Positions 14,576-23,933 of a stretch of DNA of 37,365 nt are shown here, piece after piece; the stretch's first letter is position 1; each line of letters opens with the position of its first letter. This stretch comes from Clostridia bacterium (GTDB lineage: Bacteria; Bacillota; Clostridia; Christensenellales; Aristaeellaceae). Both the position numbers and the translations under genes were made by a program. Under the pieces are notes generated by a model. The model made no database searches. It worked only from the letters and a program-made list of their open reading frames with translations, and was not told the DNA's origin. Where the stretch lies: the NCBI GenBank assembly GCA_017410455.1, contig JAFQQT010000065.1, forward strand, positions 1 through 37,365. The letters are read 5' to 3'.

Positions 14576-17341
14576 TTACGCCCTCCTCTCCCGCTTGTTG
14601 TTCATCCGGGGCCTGATCACCTTGATATAGGCCCACAGCCCGATCACCAGCACCACAACGCCGGTGAGCACATACTGAATGTTCTCCTTGAGCAGCTCAT
14701 TGCGGTAGCGCTTGAAGGCCACGGAGTAGTACTCCTGGTTCATGCCGCGCTTGAGGTACTCCATCGCCTTCTCGTTGTCGCCAGCGGAGAGGTACGCCTT
14801 GCCGATGCCGGTGTTGGCCAGCTCGTTGTTCTCGTCCAGGCGCAGCACTTCCTCCCACAGGCCCACGGCCAGGGCTTCGTCGCCATCGTAGCGCAGGGCC
14901 ACGGCCTCGTTGATCAGGCGGCCATACTCCGTTTCGCCAAAGACGAAGATGGAGTTCTGCTCACGGTCCAGCACGAGGATCTGGTCATTGGCATACTCAA
15001 TGGCCACCACCTGCTTGCTGAAGGTGCCGCTCTGGGAGCCGCGTCCGCCGAAGATGTAGAGGAGGTTGCCCTCATGATCGTAGGTGAAGATGCGGCCGCG
15101 CTGGGAATCCAGCAGGGAGTAGACGCCCTTGTCGCGGTAGACCACGTCGACGATCTTGCTCACGCCGGCGTATGTGGAGGTGCCGTTGACAGCCAGGTCG
15201 CCGCCCAGATTGGCATTCATGCCCATGCGGATGACGTCCTCGCCCTTGGGGTTCAGGCGGCGGACTGCCTGGGTGCCGTTCTCATCCACGTTGGTGGCGT
15301 AGACGAAGCCCTCCTGGTCGATGTCGATACCGGTGAACTCGGTGGGGATGAAGAGCTGCTGCTTGGAGCGCTCCTCCTTGGTGGCCAGCTTGCGCCAGAA
15401 CTTATCCCAGGCGGAGATGGACACCTCGATGGTGCCGAAGAAGCCGGTGAAGTCGCCGTTGGTCTCAAAGACCATGATGCCCTGCACCTTGTTCTGCACC
15501 ACGCAGTAGATACGGCCGGCGTAATCGACCGCCACCTTCTTGGGGGTGAAGTCGAAATCCGCCGCCAGCACCTCGCTGTCCGCATTGCGGGTCACACGGG
15601 TGACTTCCAGATCGCTGTTGAAGACGATGAAGTTGTCCCGGTTGTCGGCGATGCACAGCTGGCGCTGCACGCGCTGGTTGGGGCGCTTGTCGCCATCGCA
15701 GACATAGTTGAGGGCCAGGCCTTCCACGCCGTCCACAGCGTCGAAGGTGATCCGCTCGCCGTCATGGTCGTAGCCGTCGATGATGCTGACGAGCTCCTCG
15801 CCCTTGATGACGGTGACGCAGTTGTTCTGCGCCACATGGGCCGCGGTGCCGTCTGCATTCAGGACGATGACGCGGTTGTTCGCCCCTGCCACGCAGAGCC
15901 TGTCCTCCAGCAGCGCCACGCCGGTCACACCGGTGAAGCGCTCGCTGGTCTTGCCCACCACTGCGTGCGCGAGCTTGTCGGTGATGTTGCCCTGGGCGTC
16001 CATCGCCACGACGACGTCATTCATCACCGTGTCGATGTAGCTGCCGTCCCTGTTGAGGATGATGACGGAGTCATCCGCCTGCCCCACCAGGAGCATGTCG
16101 CCGATGATCTCCAGGCCCCTGATGCCCCGGAAGGCCTGCGCTTCGCCATAGGCGTCCAGCACGGCCACGATGTTGCCATCCGCGTCCTTCACCTCGATGG
16201 CGTTGCTGGCGATGACTTCCACCAGGTCGCCATTCTGATCCAGGACGACCACTTTGTTCGCGCCATCGCGGATGTACACGAGGTCATCCACCACGGCGAA
16301 CTCGGTAATCGCAGTGAAGGTGTTCTGCGTGCCATTCTCATCCTTGTAGCTGCTGAAGACGCGCTCGAGCTTGCCTCTGGCGGTCAGCTTGGTGGCGCGC
16401 TTGTCGCTCACGGCGTAGATGCTGCCGTCCTCATCCACCCAGACGCTCTTGAGGCTCTCCAGGCCGGTCATGCTGACCTTGGCGCCCTGCATCCACTTGA
16501 CCACGCGGCCGATGAGCTGGAAGAGGTCCTTGTTGGGGATGGGGTCGTACCTGGCGAAGGTAGTCACCTCATCGCCCTTCGTGCGGGTGATGCTCTTGCC
16601 GTCCGCCGCCACTTCGTAGGCCGTGCCGTCCACGTTCAGCGTGGGCTGGAAGGGCTGGAGCTCATCGGCCACGGCCACCACCGTGTAGGTCAGGCCGGCC
16701 TCGTCCGCAACTTCCATTGCGCTGCCTGCGGGCAGGGACGCCACCGCATACACCGTGCCATCCGGCGCGGTCACGCTGCGGGCAATGTCGCTCATGCCTT
16801 CCACGCGGGTGCCGATGATGTAGGTCAGGCCGCCGTAGCTCTGGCTGGCCGCCTGCGCAGGGATCTCCACGATCTTCTGCAGCACATCGTTCTCATCCAG
16901 CACCACGATGCGGTGATTCTGGCTGTCGGCCACATAGAGCCAGCCTTCCTCGGTCACCGCAACGCCGGTGGGCTTGTTGAACTGGTCCTTCAGGCCCGCG
17001 TTGTCAAAGCCGGTGATGACGTCCACGACCGTCCTGAGCGCCTGGTCCAGCACCACGATGCGGTGGTTGTCGGTATCAGCCAGGTAGATGTTGCCATTGG
17101 GGGCGACGTAGAGGTCCTGGGGCGCAAGGAAAGCGCCCAGGTTCTCGCCATTCCAGGTCAGGTCCGTGCCCAGCACGGTGCCCTTGGGCACATAGGCCGC
17201 GGGCGTGCGGAAGATGTCGGACCAGTAATCGTAGTTGTAGGTATCGTAGGGGATGTCCTCAGCGAAGGCCGGCAGCACGCCCGTTACCACCACGAGCAGC
17301 GCCAGCACCATGGCCAGGAGGGATTTTTTCATACTGTACAT
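14576..17341 (-). CDS. secreted NHL-repeat beta-propeller protein with TPR-like segment and C-terminal membrane anchor
   Basis: A 921-residue protein with a signal peptide (MKKSLLAMVLALLVVVTGVLPAFA from residue 4). NHL repeats begin at about residue 68: PQDLYVAPNGNIYLADTDNH then GVAVTEEGWLYVADSQNHRI. Further, more divergent blades reach residue about 770 (GLEIIGDMLLVGQADDSVII, GVALLEDRLCVAGANNRVIV), enough for two propellers. Residues about 800-850 form two TPR-like helices (LRLDENNELANTGIGKAYLS, AMEYLKRGMNQ). A final helix near 885-903 followed by RPRMNNKRERRA is a membrane anchor with a basic cytoplasmic tail. NHL propellers bind proteins, nucleic acids or sugars; the role here is unknown. 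AGGAGG lies six bases before the first ATG; a second ATG nine bases on is also possible. The gene lies 11 bases after the permease stop. Confidence 0.8.
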   Translation of the reverse strand: MYSMKKSLLAMVLALLVVVTGVLPAFAEDIPYDTYNYDYWSDIFRTPAAYVPKGTVLGTDLTWNGENLGAFLAPQDLYVAPNGNIYLADTDNHRIVVLDQALRTVVDVITGFDNAGLKDQFNKPTGVAVTEEGWLYVADSQNHRIVVLDENDVLQKIVEIPAQAASQSYGGLTYIIGTRVEGMSDIARSVTAPDGTVYAVASLPAGSAMEVADEAGLTYTVVAVADELQPFQPTLNVDGTAYEVAADGKSITRTKGDEVTTFARYDPIPNKDLFQLIGRVVKWMQGAKVSMTGLESLKSVWVDEDGSIYAVSDKRATKLTARGKLERVFSSYKDENGTQNTFTAITEFAVVDDLVYIRDGANKVVVLDQNGDLVEVIASNAIEVKDADGNIVAVLDAYGEAQAFRGIRGLEIIGDMLLVGQADDSVIILNRDGSYIDTVMNDVVVAMDAQGNITDKLAHAVVGKTSERFTGVTGVALLEDRLCVAGANNRVIVLNADGTAAHVAQNNCVTVIKGEELVSIIDGYDHDGERITFDAVDGVEGLALNYVCDGDKRPNQRVQRQLCIADNRDNFIVFNSDLEVTRVTRNADSEVLAADFDFTPKKVAVDYAGRIYCVVQNKVQGIMVFETNGDFTGFFGTIEVSISAWDKFWRKLATKEERSKQQLFIPTEFTGIDIDQEGFVYATNVDENGTQAVRRLNPKGEDVIRMGMNANLGGDLAVNGTSTYAGVSKIVDVVYRDKGVYSLLDSQRGRIFTYDHEGNLLYIFGGRGSQSGTFSKQVVAIEYANDQILVLDREQNSIFVFGETEYGRLINEAVALRYDGDEALAVGLWEEVLRLDENNELANTGIGKAYLSAGDNEKAMEYLKRGMNQEYYSVAFKRYRNELLKENIQYVLTGVVVLVIGLWAYIKVIRPRMNNKRERRA

Positions 17342-17352
17342 GCTTCTCCTCC

Positions 17353-18291
17353 TTAATCCTTCATACCGGACGTGGTCATGGTTTCCAGAATGGACGACTG
17401 GCAGATGAGGAAGAAGGTTATGGGCACCGCAGCGATGATGAAGGTCACCGCAGCCGCCGCGCCCGCACGGGCCGCGCCGCCGGCAGTGATCTGCTGCAGG
17501 GCATACTGCATGGGCTTCAATTGCTCATCGTGCAGGAAGAGGGAGCCGGTGTTGCCCCACATCTGCTGGAACTGGAAGATGGCCAGGGTCAGCCACGCGG
17601 GCTTGACGTTGGGCATGACGATCTTCCAGAAGATCTGCCACTCGTTGGCGCCCTGGATGCGCGCGGACTCCATCAGGCTGTCAGGCAGCTGCTCCATGAA
17701 CTGCTTCATCAGATACAGGCCCATGCCGAAGCAGAACGCAGGCAGGATCAGTGCCCAGTAGGTGTTGTTGATGCCCAGCCAGGAGATGATGGCGTACTGG
17801 GGGATCTGCGTGACGGTCCAGGAGAACATCATCGACAGCACCACCATGCTGAACAGCAGGGGCTTGCCGGGGAAGTTGTGCTTCGCCAGCGGGTAGGCCG
17901 CAAGGGAGGCGATCACAACGTGACCCACCATGCCAAGGCCGGTGATGATCACCGTGTTCATCAGATACCGGCTGAAGGGCACCCAGGAGGTGTTCATCAG
18001 CACGAACAGGTCCGAGAAGTTCTCCAGGTGCGGGTTGCGCACGAAGATCTTCGGCGGGTACTGGAACAGTTCGTCCAGGGGCTTCAGGGCATTGTTGACG
18101 ATCATCACCAGCGGCAGCACCATGAAGACGGCGCAGATGCCCATGATGAAGAACAGCAGCGCATTGCCCGCCACGGAGCGGTTGAGCTTCTTTGACTTGA
18201 GGGAGGGCACGATCTTCTGCTGGCGCAGCTTCTTCTGCAGGTGGGGCGGCAGATCCTTGATCTGAACCTGACCTTTGACGATCTCGCTCAT
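17353..18291 (-). CDS. carbohydrate ABC transporter permease, MalG type (first system)
   Basis: A 312-residue CUT1 permease with six membrane helices after an unusually long cytoplasmic N-terminus of about 40 charged residues (KGQVQIKDLPPHLQKKLRQQ). The EAA loop is SLMESARIQGANEWQIFWKI (about 198-217) and is followed by MPNVKPAWLTLAIFQFQQMW. The protein ends with LETMTTSGMKD, the usual MalG-type ending. It starts three bases after its partner permease stops and belongs to the set with the CBM-bearing solute-binding protein. Its ATPase partner is not encoded here. Confidence 0.92.
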   Translation of the reverse strand: MSEIVKGQVQIKDLPPHLQKKLRQQKIVPSLKSKKLNRSVAGNALLFFIMGICAVFMVLPLVMIVNNALKPLDELFQYPPKIFVRNPHLENFSDLFVLMNTSWVPFSRYLMNTVIITGLGMVGHVVIASLAAYPLAKHNFPGKPLLFSMVVLSMMFSWTVTQIPQYAIISWLGINNTYWALILPAFCFGMGLYLMKQFMEQLPDSLMESARIQGANEWQIFWKIVMPNVKPAWLTLAIFQFQQMWGNTGSLFLHDEQLKPMQYALQQITAGGAARAGAAAAVTFIIAAVPITFFLICQSSILETMTTSGMKD

Positions 18292-18294
18292 GTC

Positions 18295-19227
18295 TTACTC
18301 ACCCACCCTTCCCAGCAGTTTCTGGATCAGCTTGTTGGTGCCCACCATCAGCAGGAACAGGATGGTGGCGATGGCGGAGGCGTAGCCCATCTCCATACGG
18401 GTGGAGCCGTAGTCCAGCAGATGGGTGACGATGGTGGCGCCGGCGTAGTTGACCGAGGGGTTGCCCGCCAGGTTGATGGAGATGTCAGCCACCGCGAAGG
18501 ACTGGGTGATCTGCATCACCGCGCCGAACATCAGCTGGGGCTTCATCGCCGGCAGGGTCACGAACCACAGCTCCTGCCAGCGGTTCTTGATGCCGTCGAT
18601 GGCCGCGGCCTCGTACATGCTCTTGTCCACCGTCTGCAGGCCCGCGATGAAGGACAGGAAGCCCGTGCCCAGGCTCAGCCACAGCTGAACGACGATCAGC
18701 ACCGGCATGATGTAGGCTTCCGTCTGCATCCACAGGATGGGCTCGTTGATGACGCCCAGGTTCAGCAGCAGGCCGTTGAGGTAGCCGTAGCGGTCGCCGG
18801 TGAGGATCAGGTTCCAGACCATGTAGGCGTTGCCGCAGATGGAGGGCGCGTAGAAGATCAGCGTCAGCACCGTGCGCAGGCCGCGGTTGAACTCATTGAT
18901 GATCCAGGCGAACAGCAGGCACAGCATGTAGCTGACCGGGCCGGTGATGACGGCGAAGATCAGCGTGTTCTTCAGCGAAGTCATGAAGATGTCGTCTTCC
19001 ACCAGGAGCTTGACGTAGTTGTTCCAGCCCACGAAGGAAGGCATCTCCAGCATGTTCCAGTCCGTGAAGGAAACGATGATGGACATGAGCACCGGCAGGA
19101 CGGTGAAGAAGAAGAACAGGATGAAGTACGGCGCGATCATCAGGTAGGAGGCCTGATGCTTCTGCAGCGTCTTCAACAGGGAGGGACGGCGATACTTGGG
19201 CGCCGCCGGATTGGTCACGACACTCAT
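18295..19227 (-). CDS. carbohydrate ABC transporter permease, MalF/UgpA type (first system)
   Basis: A 310-residue permease with six membrane helices; the first covers ASYLMIAPYFILFFFFTVLP (about 26-45). The family-typical VSFTDWNML follows it, and the EAA loop is MYEAAAIDGIKNRWQELWFV (about 203-222). The start at 19227 is chosen because GAGGAGGAG lies seven bases ahead, within the end of the upstream gene; in-frame codons further upstream fall inside that gene. The ATG follows the stop of the solute-binding protein gene by a single base. It pairs with the permease at 17353-18291. Confidence 0.93.
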   Translation of the reverse strand: MSVVTNPAAPKYRRPSLLKTLQKHQASYLMIAPYFILFFFFTVLPVLMSIIVSFTDWNMLEMPSFVGWNNYVKLLVEDDIFMTSLKNTLIFAVITGPVSYMLCLLFAWIINEFNRGLRTVLTLIFYAPSICGNAYMVWNLILTGDRYGYLNGLLLNLGVINEPILWMQTEAYIMPVLIVVQLWLSLGTGFLSFIAGLQTVDKSMYEAAAIDGIKNRWQELWFVTLPAMKPQLMFGAVMQITQSFAVADISINLAGNPSVNYAGATIVTHLLDYGSTRMEMGYASAIATILFLLMVGTNKLIQKLLGRVGE

Positions 19228-19228
19228 C

Positions 19229-22200
19229 TTACTCCTCCTCTGCGTTATCGGTCGTATCCACCGCATCATCCTCCGCAAGCTCCAGGCCGAACTCGGCGCG
19301 CTTGTAGTTGATCTCGGCGTTGATGTAGTAGACCTTGTCCATCAGCGCCTCGCGGGGGGTGGTGTTGTTGGTGGCGGTATCGGTGGTGACGGTGTAGAAG
19401 GCGTTGTTGACATTGCGCCAGGTGTAGTATCCGCCAGGCACCTGGGGGATGCCCTGCACATGCTCCAGCTGGGCGACGAGGGCCTTGTAGTCCTTCATGG
19501 GCCAGGAGAGGTTCGAAAGGGCTTCCGTGTTGGCGGTGGCCACGCGGGCAGAGGCGCCCATGAGGGATTCCATCTCGCGGCCGTAGGCGGTCTGGGTCTC
19601 GGCGCTGGTCCACCACTTCAGGAATGTCCAGGACTCCTCGGGGTATTCCGTGGCGCTCATGATGATGTCCGCCAGGCCGGAGGAGCCGGTGGCGCGGTTG
19701 ATCAGCTGCTCGCCGTTCTCATCCAGCACCGGGTCGCCGTTCTCGTCCACCACAGGGGTGCCGGGCACGACGGTGAAGTCCCACAGGCCCAGGATATCCG
19801 GGGCAGAGACCTGCAGGTTGTTGTAGGTGGTGTAATCGCTGATGATGATGGGCGCCTCGCCTGTGCGGAAGCGCTCCTCCGCGGAGGTCGCCTTGTCCAG
19901 CTTGTAGTCGGTGTAGTACTCGCAGTACTTGCGGAAGACGTTGATGGCCACATCCTCATCCAGCGCGGAGGCCTTTCCGCCCTCGGTGTAGTACTCGCCG
20001 CCGTTCTGGAACAGGAGCATGGCGAAGATCTGCTCGGAGGGCAGCATGCCGAACTCCATCTGGTTCTTGGCCAGCACGGACATGGCCACCTTCACATCAT
20101 CCCACGTCTGGGGGATCTCCAGGCCGATCTCGGCCAGGATGTCCTTGCGGTAGAACATCATGGGGAAGGTCATGGTGTCCGGCAGGGCGTAGGTGGCGCC
20201 GTTGAAGGTGAAGGGCACCAGAGAGGCAGGGGCGAAGCGCTCCGCCACCTCGTCAAAGTCCTCGAACTGCGTCAGGTCCATCACCGCGTTGCGCAGGCCG
20301 TAGTTGACGGGCGTATCGTTGCCGGTGTTCAGCACGCCGCCGGCAATGCCATTGGTGTTGGCCACCTGGATGGCCACGTCCGGGCCTTCGCCGGAGAGGG
20401 TGGCGCGCAGGAGGGTGTTCATGTCCACCAGCTGCACGTTGACGCGGATGTTGGGATACTGCACCGAGAAGCTGCTGTCGATCAGGGACTTGATCACATT
20501 GGCCTGGTCGCGGCCGGTGCCGATCCACAGCGTCAGCACCACGATGTCCTGGCCATCCTCGGTCTTTGCGCCGGCCTCGGTCACGTTGCCGACCTGGTTG
20601 TAGTCAATGATGAAGGAGTAGTACAGGCGGACTGCCTCATGGCAGATGCCGCTGAACCAGTCGGAGCCCTCGATCTTCACCTTCGCATCGGCGGAGTGGA
20701 TGTAGATGCGGTCCACCTGCAGGGGCTGGCCCAGCACCTGGGTGATCCAGTTGCCGCAGGCGCGCACATTGGTCTTGAAGGAGGAAAGTACCTCGGTGAA
20801 GCGCTCCTGATCCTCGATCAGCTCGTCCAGCTGGTCATCCATGGTGCGCAGGACCGTCAGCTTGTCGCTGTTGTTGCCCGCCACGGCTTCCAGCGCGCTC
20901 AGCGCCACGCGCAGATCCTCCTGCACCTGGATCAGCTGGCCCTCCAGCTCGGGCAGGCTGGCCTCGATCTGGTAGTCGCGGTACTGGTCAGGCGCCACGC
21001 CGGTGATGTAGATCACCTGGCGGTAGATGTTGTTGAGCTGCTGCACGCAGTCCTGCACCTGGGCGATGATGGTGGCCATATCGCCCAGCACGACCTCCAT
21101 GCGCAGAGTGTGGCGACCCGCGGTGAGGTAGACGCGGTAGGGTTCGCCGTCCTCGTCGCTCAGGGTCTCGGTGCGCCAGGTCTGGCCGTAGGAGAAGGGG
21201 TAGGCGTTGAACTCGTCAAAGGGCACGGCGCCGTCGATGTAGATCTTGCGGAAGACGTTGATGCCGCGCACGAAGTTCTGCTGGTCGTGCAGGGTGATGA
21301 CATAGTAGCCATCCTCCGCCACCTCGAACTCCCACTCGACCCACTGACCGGCGCTCTTCCAGCTGTTGCCGCCGATGGAGTTGTTCAGCAGGTAGCGGGT
21401 GCTGGCGGGATACACCGCCGCGGAGGACTGATCCTGCACGGGGTAGAGCATCTGGGAGGAGGTCTTGTCGGCGTTCTCGGCCTCGATGCGGATCATCTGG
21501 CCGGAGGAATCCTTCCGGCCCGCCGCCTCGCCCGCAGCCATCACATCCTCATAGGAAGCCGGACGCTCCGCATTGGCAAAGGTGATGGAGCGGATCAGCA
21601 TCGGCTCGCGCATGGACAGGAGGGAGATGGTGTGCGTGTCGCCTGCGGTGAGGTACACGCTGAGCTGCTCGGTGATGTAGCCGTTGGAATCGTACAGGGC
21701 GCCGTCGATCCACTCAGGCGTCTCCACGGCGGAGGGCTTGAGGTTGTTGCCCTGGTTGTCCGACTCCCAGCGGCGCAGGGTCACGCCGTTTTCGTCGGTG
21801 TACTTCTCGAAATCGCCGTTGCTCCACACGCGGAAGAACTCTACCAGCGCCAGCTCGCTGTAGGGCAGTTCGCCATCGATGAAGATGGCGCGCTGGATCT
21901 CGCTGTTCTTGCCCTCCACGGGGTAGTAGCGGATGGAGATGTCGTACAGGCCGGTCTCCGGCACGGTGAACTCCCACTCGATGAAGGATTCCTCCGCCGT
22001 GAGGACCGCGTTGCCGCTCTCGCCCTCATAGTCGGCCAGGATCTCAGGGGCATTCACCATCACGCCCTCGTCATAGCCTTCGTAGTGGGTGTAGCTGTCC
22101 GCCTCCACCACCTGGCTGACCGCGGGGCGCACAGCCTCCTCATGCAGTTCCAGATAATCGCCGTAGTTCACGATATCCGCGTTGATGGAATACGTGCTGA

Positions 22201-22339
22201 CGATCTCCTGATAGTCCGCCATGACGGACGCTGCAGCCCCCTGGGCCAGAGACAGGCCCGTCAGGCTCAGCACCATCACCAGCGCCAGCGCCAGGCAGCG
22301 CTCTGCCAGATGCAACTTCCTGCTCAACTTGTTCACCAT
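19229..22339 (-). CDS. giant solute-binding protein with N-terminal carbohydrate-binding-like domains (first ABC system)
   Basis: At 1036 residues this is more than twice the usual size for a sugar-binding protein. After a signal peptide (residues about 1-36, no lipobox cysteine) come two beta-sandwich domains resembling CBM6/CBM35 modules: about 60-265 (WEFTVPETGLYDISIRYYPV, then a YLTAGDTHTISL strand) and about 280-425 (IRIEAENADKTSSQML, WEFEVAEDGYYVITL, VYLTAGRHTLRMEV). A helical, coiled-coil-prone segment at about 425-520 (EGQLIQVQEDLRVALSALEA) leads to a family 1 solute-binding domain from about 590 (LTLWIGTGRDQANVIKSLI, GEGPDVAIQVAN, LPDTMTFPMMFYRKDILAEI, FLKWWTSAETQTAYG). The tail is very acidic. 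It lies between the mannanase and two permease genes. The fusion could hold polysaccharide close to the uptake site; this is inference. Confidence 0.85.
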   Translation of the reverse strand: MVNKLSRKLHLAERCLALALVMVLSLTGLSLAQGAAASVMADYQEIVSTYSINADIVNYGDYLELHEEAVRPAVSQVVEADSYTHYEGYDEGVMVNAPEILADYEGESGNAVLTAEESFIEWEFTVPETGLYDISIRYYPVEGKNSEIQRAIFIDGELPYSELALVEFFRVWSNGDFEKYTDENGVTLRRWESDNQGNNLKPSAVETPEWIDGALYDSNGYITEQLSVYLTAGDTHTISLLSMREPMLIRSITFANAERPASYEDVMAAGEAAGRKDSSGQMIRIEAENADKTSSQMLYPVQDQSSAAVYPASTRYLLNNSIGGNSWKSAGQWVEWEFEVAEDGYYVITLHDQQNFVRGINVFRKIYIDGAVPFDEFNAYPFSYGQTWRTETLSDEDGEPYRVYLTAGRHTLRMEVVLGDMATIIAQVQDCVQQLNNIYRQVIYITGVAPDQYRDYQIEASLPELEGQLIQVQEDLRVALSALEAVAGNNSDKLTVLRTMDDQLDELIEDQERFTEVLSSFKTNVRACGNWITQVLGQPLQVDRIYIHSADAKVKIEGSDWFSGICHEAVRLYYSFIIDYNQVGNVTEAGAKTEDGQDIVVLTLWIGTGRDQANVIKSLIDSSFSVQYPNIRVNVQLVDMNTLLRATLSGEGPDVAIQVANTNGIAGGVLNTGNDTPVNYGLRNAVMDLTQFEDFDEVAERFAPASLVPFTFNGATYALPDTMTFPMMFYRKDILAEIGLEIPQTWDDVKVAMSVLAKNQMEFGMLPSEQIFAMLLFQNGGEYYTEGGKASALDEDVAINVFRKYCEYYTDYKLDKATSAEERFRTGEAPIIISDYTTYNNLQVSAPDILGLWDFTVVPGTPVVDENGDPVLDENGEQLINRATGSSGLADIIMSATEYPEESWTFLKWWTSAETQTAYGREMESLMGASARVATANTEALSNLSWPMKDYKALVAQLEHVQGIPQVPGGYYTWRNVNNAFYTVTTDTATNNTTPREALMDKVYYINAEINYKRAEFGLELAEDDAVDTTDNAEEE

Positions 22340-22415
22340 CCATTCTCGTCGTTCGGTCGCGGCGGGTCGCCCCGCCTGCCTGCACAGAGGTATGCAAATA
22401 TGTATCGGAGCTGCG

Positions 22416-23882
22416 TCACTCTCCGGTGGGGTACGTCTTCAGGTCGGGCATGTTCTTGCGGGTGATGACGTTTTCGTGGCTGTAGACCTTCTTCACCATC
22501 GTCTTTTCGGTGTAGCGGTCGCTGTAGGCGTTGAAGCCCTGGCTCTTGAGCACGAACTCGCCCTCCCAGGTACACCACCAGGCCCACATCACATTGTCGC
22601 GGATGAGAAGGTCCGTGTCCGGGATGCAGCCGTTCTCCGTCAGGGCGATCAGCTTGCGGGCGTCCGTGTAGCTCAGGGCCCTGATGAAACGCGCCGCCTG
22701 GGAGGTGTAGACCTTTTCACCGGGGTAGATGTCCTCGCCGATGATATCGACGTATTCATCCCCGGGGTACCAGGCCGCATCCTGGCCGTTCCAGACCCAG
22801 ATGAGGTTGTTCAGGCCGTGATGGTTGGTCAGCCGGTCGTACATCAGCTTATACAGCTCCAGGTAGGGTTCCGGGCCGGAAGCGCCCCACCAGAACCAGC
22901 CGCCGCTGGCCTCGTGCAGGGGCCTCCAGAGCACCGGCACGCCCGCATCCTGCAGGCGCAGCAGCTGCACGGCGATGGTGTCGATGCCATCGAGCAGCAT
23001 CTGGTAGCCGGCAGGGTCCTGGCCGTTCATGGCCTTCGCCAGGCTGAAGGTGGTGCTGTCGGTGTAGAAGGCCGCGCCGTAGCGTTCATCGGCGTACCAG
23101 TGCCAGCTCAGGGTGATGATGCCGCCGTGCTTTTCCCAGTACTCGATGGCGCTCTCGGTCACCGTGGGCTGATCGCCCGCGCGGGCCCGGGAGGGGCTGT
23201 AATTGCCCACGTCCATGCCCAGCACCGCCGGGTAGGTTCCGCCCGTCGCCCGCCAGATGGACTGATTGTCCAGGCCATAGGCGCCCGCCTGGCACTGCTG
23301 GCCGGAGATGACGTTCCTGCCATAATTGTCGCACAGGAAGATCATCAGCTGCCGGGCCTCCTGCGTGGCGTTGGGGTTGATGAGCACGGGCTCCACGTCG
23401 TAGACGTCCTGGGGGATGGGGTCGCTCGCCCGCACGCCGATGGAGTCGATGTTGATCCAGCCCCAGCTGGTCTTCACCGCCACGGCGTTCTCCCCGGCCT
23501 CCAGCCAGACGTACTCCACCACGCCGTCGGACCATTGCGCGCCCTCGCTGGTGATGTCGCCCACGTTCTGCCCGTTGACCTCCACGGGGTTGACCTTCTT
23601 TCCTCCGCCCACGGAAGCCTGGCGCACCACCACGTCGTAGTGCCCGGCCTCCGGTACGGTGATGGTCACCTGCACGCCGTCGCCGGCCTTCTGCAGGCTG
23701 GTCACCACCGCGCCATTGACGCGGGCGCCGCCCAGCAGCTGGCCGTCTTCCGCTTCCACGCAGGTCAGCAGGCCGTTTTCCGCCGCTGCCGTGCCCAGCC
23801 ACAGGCCCGCCAGCGCAAGGCCCATGGCAACGCCCCGCCGCAGCAGGTTGCCAACGCTTCGTACATCCCTCATTAGCTTCAT
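22416..23882 (-). CDS. secreted GH26 beta-mannanase with N-terminal CBM35-like module
   Basis: A 488-residue exported endo-1,4-beta-mannanase. A signal peptide (about 1-35, ending GTAAA) is followed by a CBM35-like module (about 38-150: VEAEDGQLLGGARV, VTITVPEAGHYDVVVRQ, WLEAGENAVAVKTSWGWINI) and a GH26 barrel (about 165-480). Family signatures are the WHWY strand, the acid/base E324 in VLWRPLHEASGGWFWWG and the nucleophile E416 in ALTENGCIP. GH26 enzymes cut the main chain of mannan, galactomannan or glucomannan. It is the first gene after the promoter, so it sets the theme of the locus: outside cutting, then binding and import by the following genes. The start codon has only a purine-rich AAGAAAGAAGA ahead of it; a second ATG nine bases on is possible. 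Confidence 0.93.
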   Translation of the reverse strand: MKLMRDVRSVGNLLRRGVAMGLALAGLWLGTAAAENGLLTCVEAEDGQLLGGARVNGAVVTSLQKAGDGVQVTITVPEAGHYDVVVRQASVGGGKKVNPVEVNGQNVGDITSEGAQWSDGVVEYVWLEAGENAVAVKTSWGWINIDSIGVRASDPIPQDVYDVEPVLINPNATQEARQLMIFLCDNYGRNVISGQQCQAGAYGLDNQSIWRATGGTYPAVLGMDVGNYSPSRARAGDQPTVTESAIEYWEKHGGIITLSWHWYADERYGAAFYTDSTTFSLAKAMNGQDPAGYQMLLDGIDTIAVQLLRLQDAGVPVLWRPLHEASGGWFWWGASGPEPYLELYKLMYDRLTNHHGLNNLIWVWNGQDAAWYPGDEYVDIIGEDIYPGEKVYTSQAARFIRALSYTDARKLIALTENGCIPDTDLLIRDNVMWAWWCTWEGEFVLKSQGFNAYSDRYTEKTMVKKVYSHENVITRKNMPDLKTYPTGE

Positions 23883-23913
23883 TCTTCTTTCTTGTTAGTC
23901 TGTAGTTAAGTAA

Positions 23914-23925
23914 AGTGCAAGCACT
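23914..23925. promoter_or_regulatory. possible operator of the mannan locus
   Basis: AGTGCAAGCACT has arms AGTGC and GCACT around AA. It lies immediately after the predicted transcription start, where a repressor would block the promoter. No regulator gene of the LacI, AraC or GntR type is next to it. Confidence 0.4.
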
Positions 23926-23933
23926 CTGGGATA

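Noticed and set aside
14093-17356. A 1087-codon plus-strand open frame opposite the NHL and YIP1 genes
   Set aside because: It is a shadow of the real minus-strand genes, with biased composition and no ribosome binding site; the minus strand has clear domains and signals.
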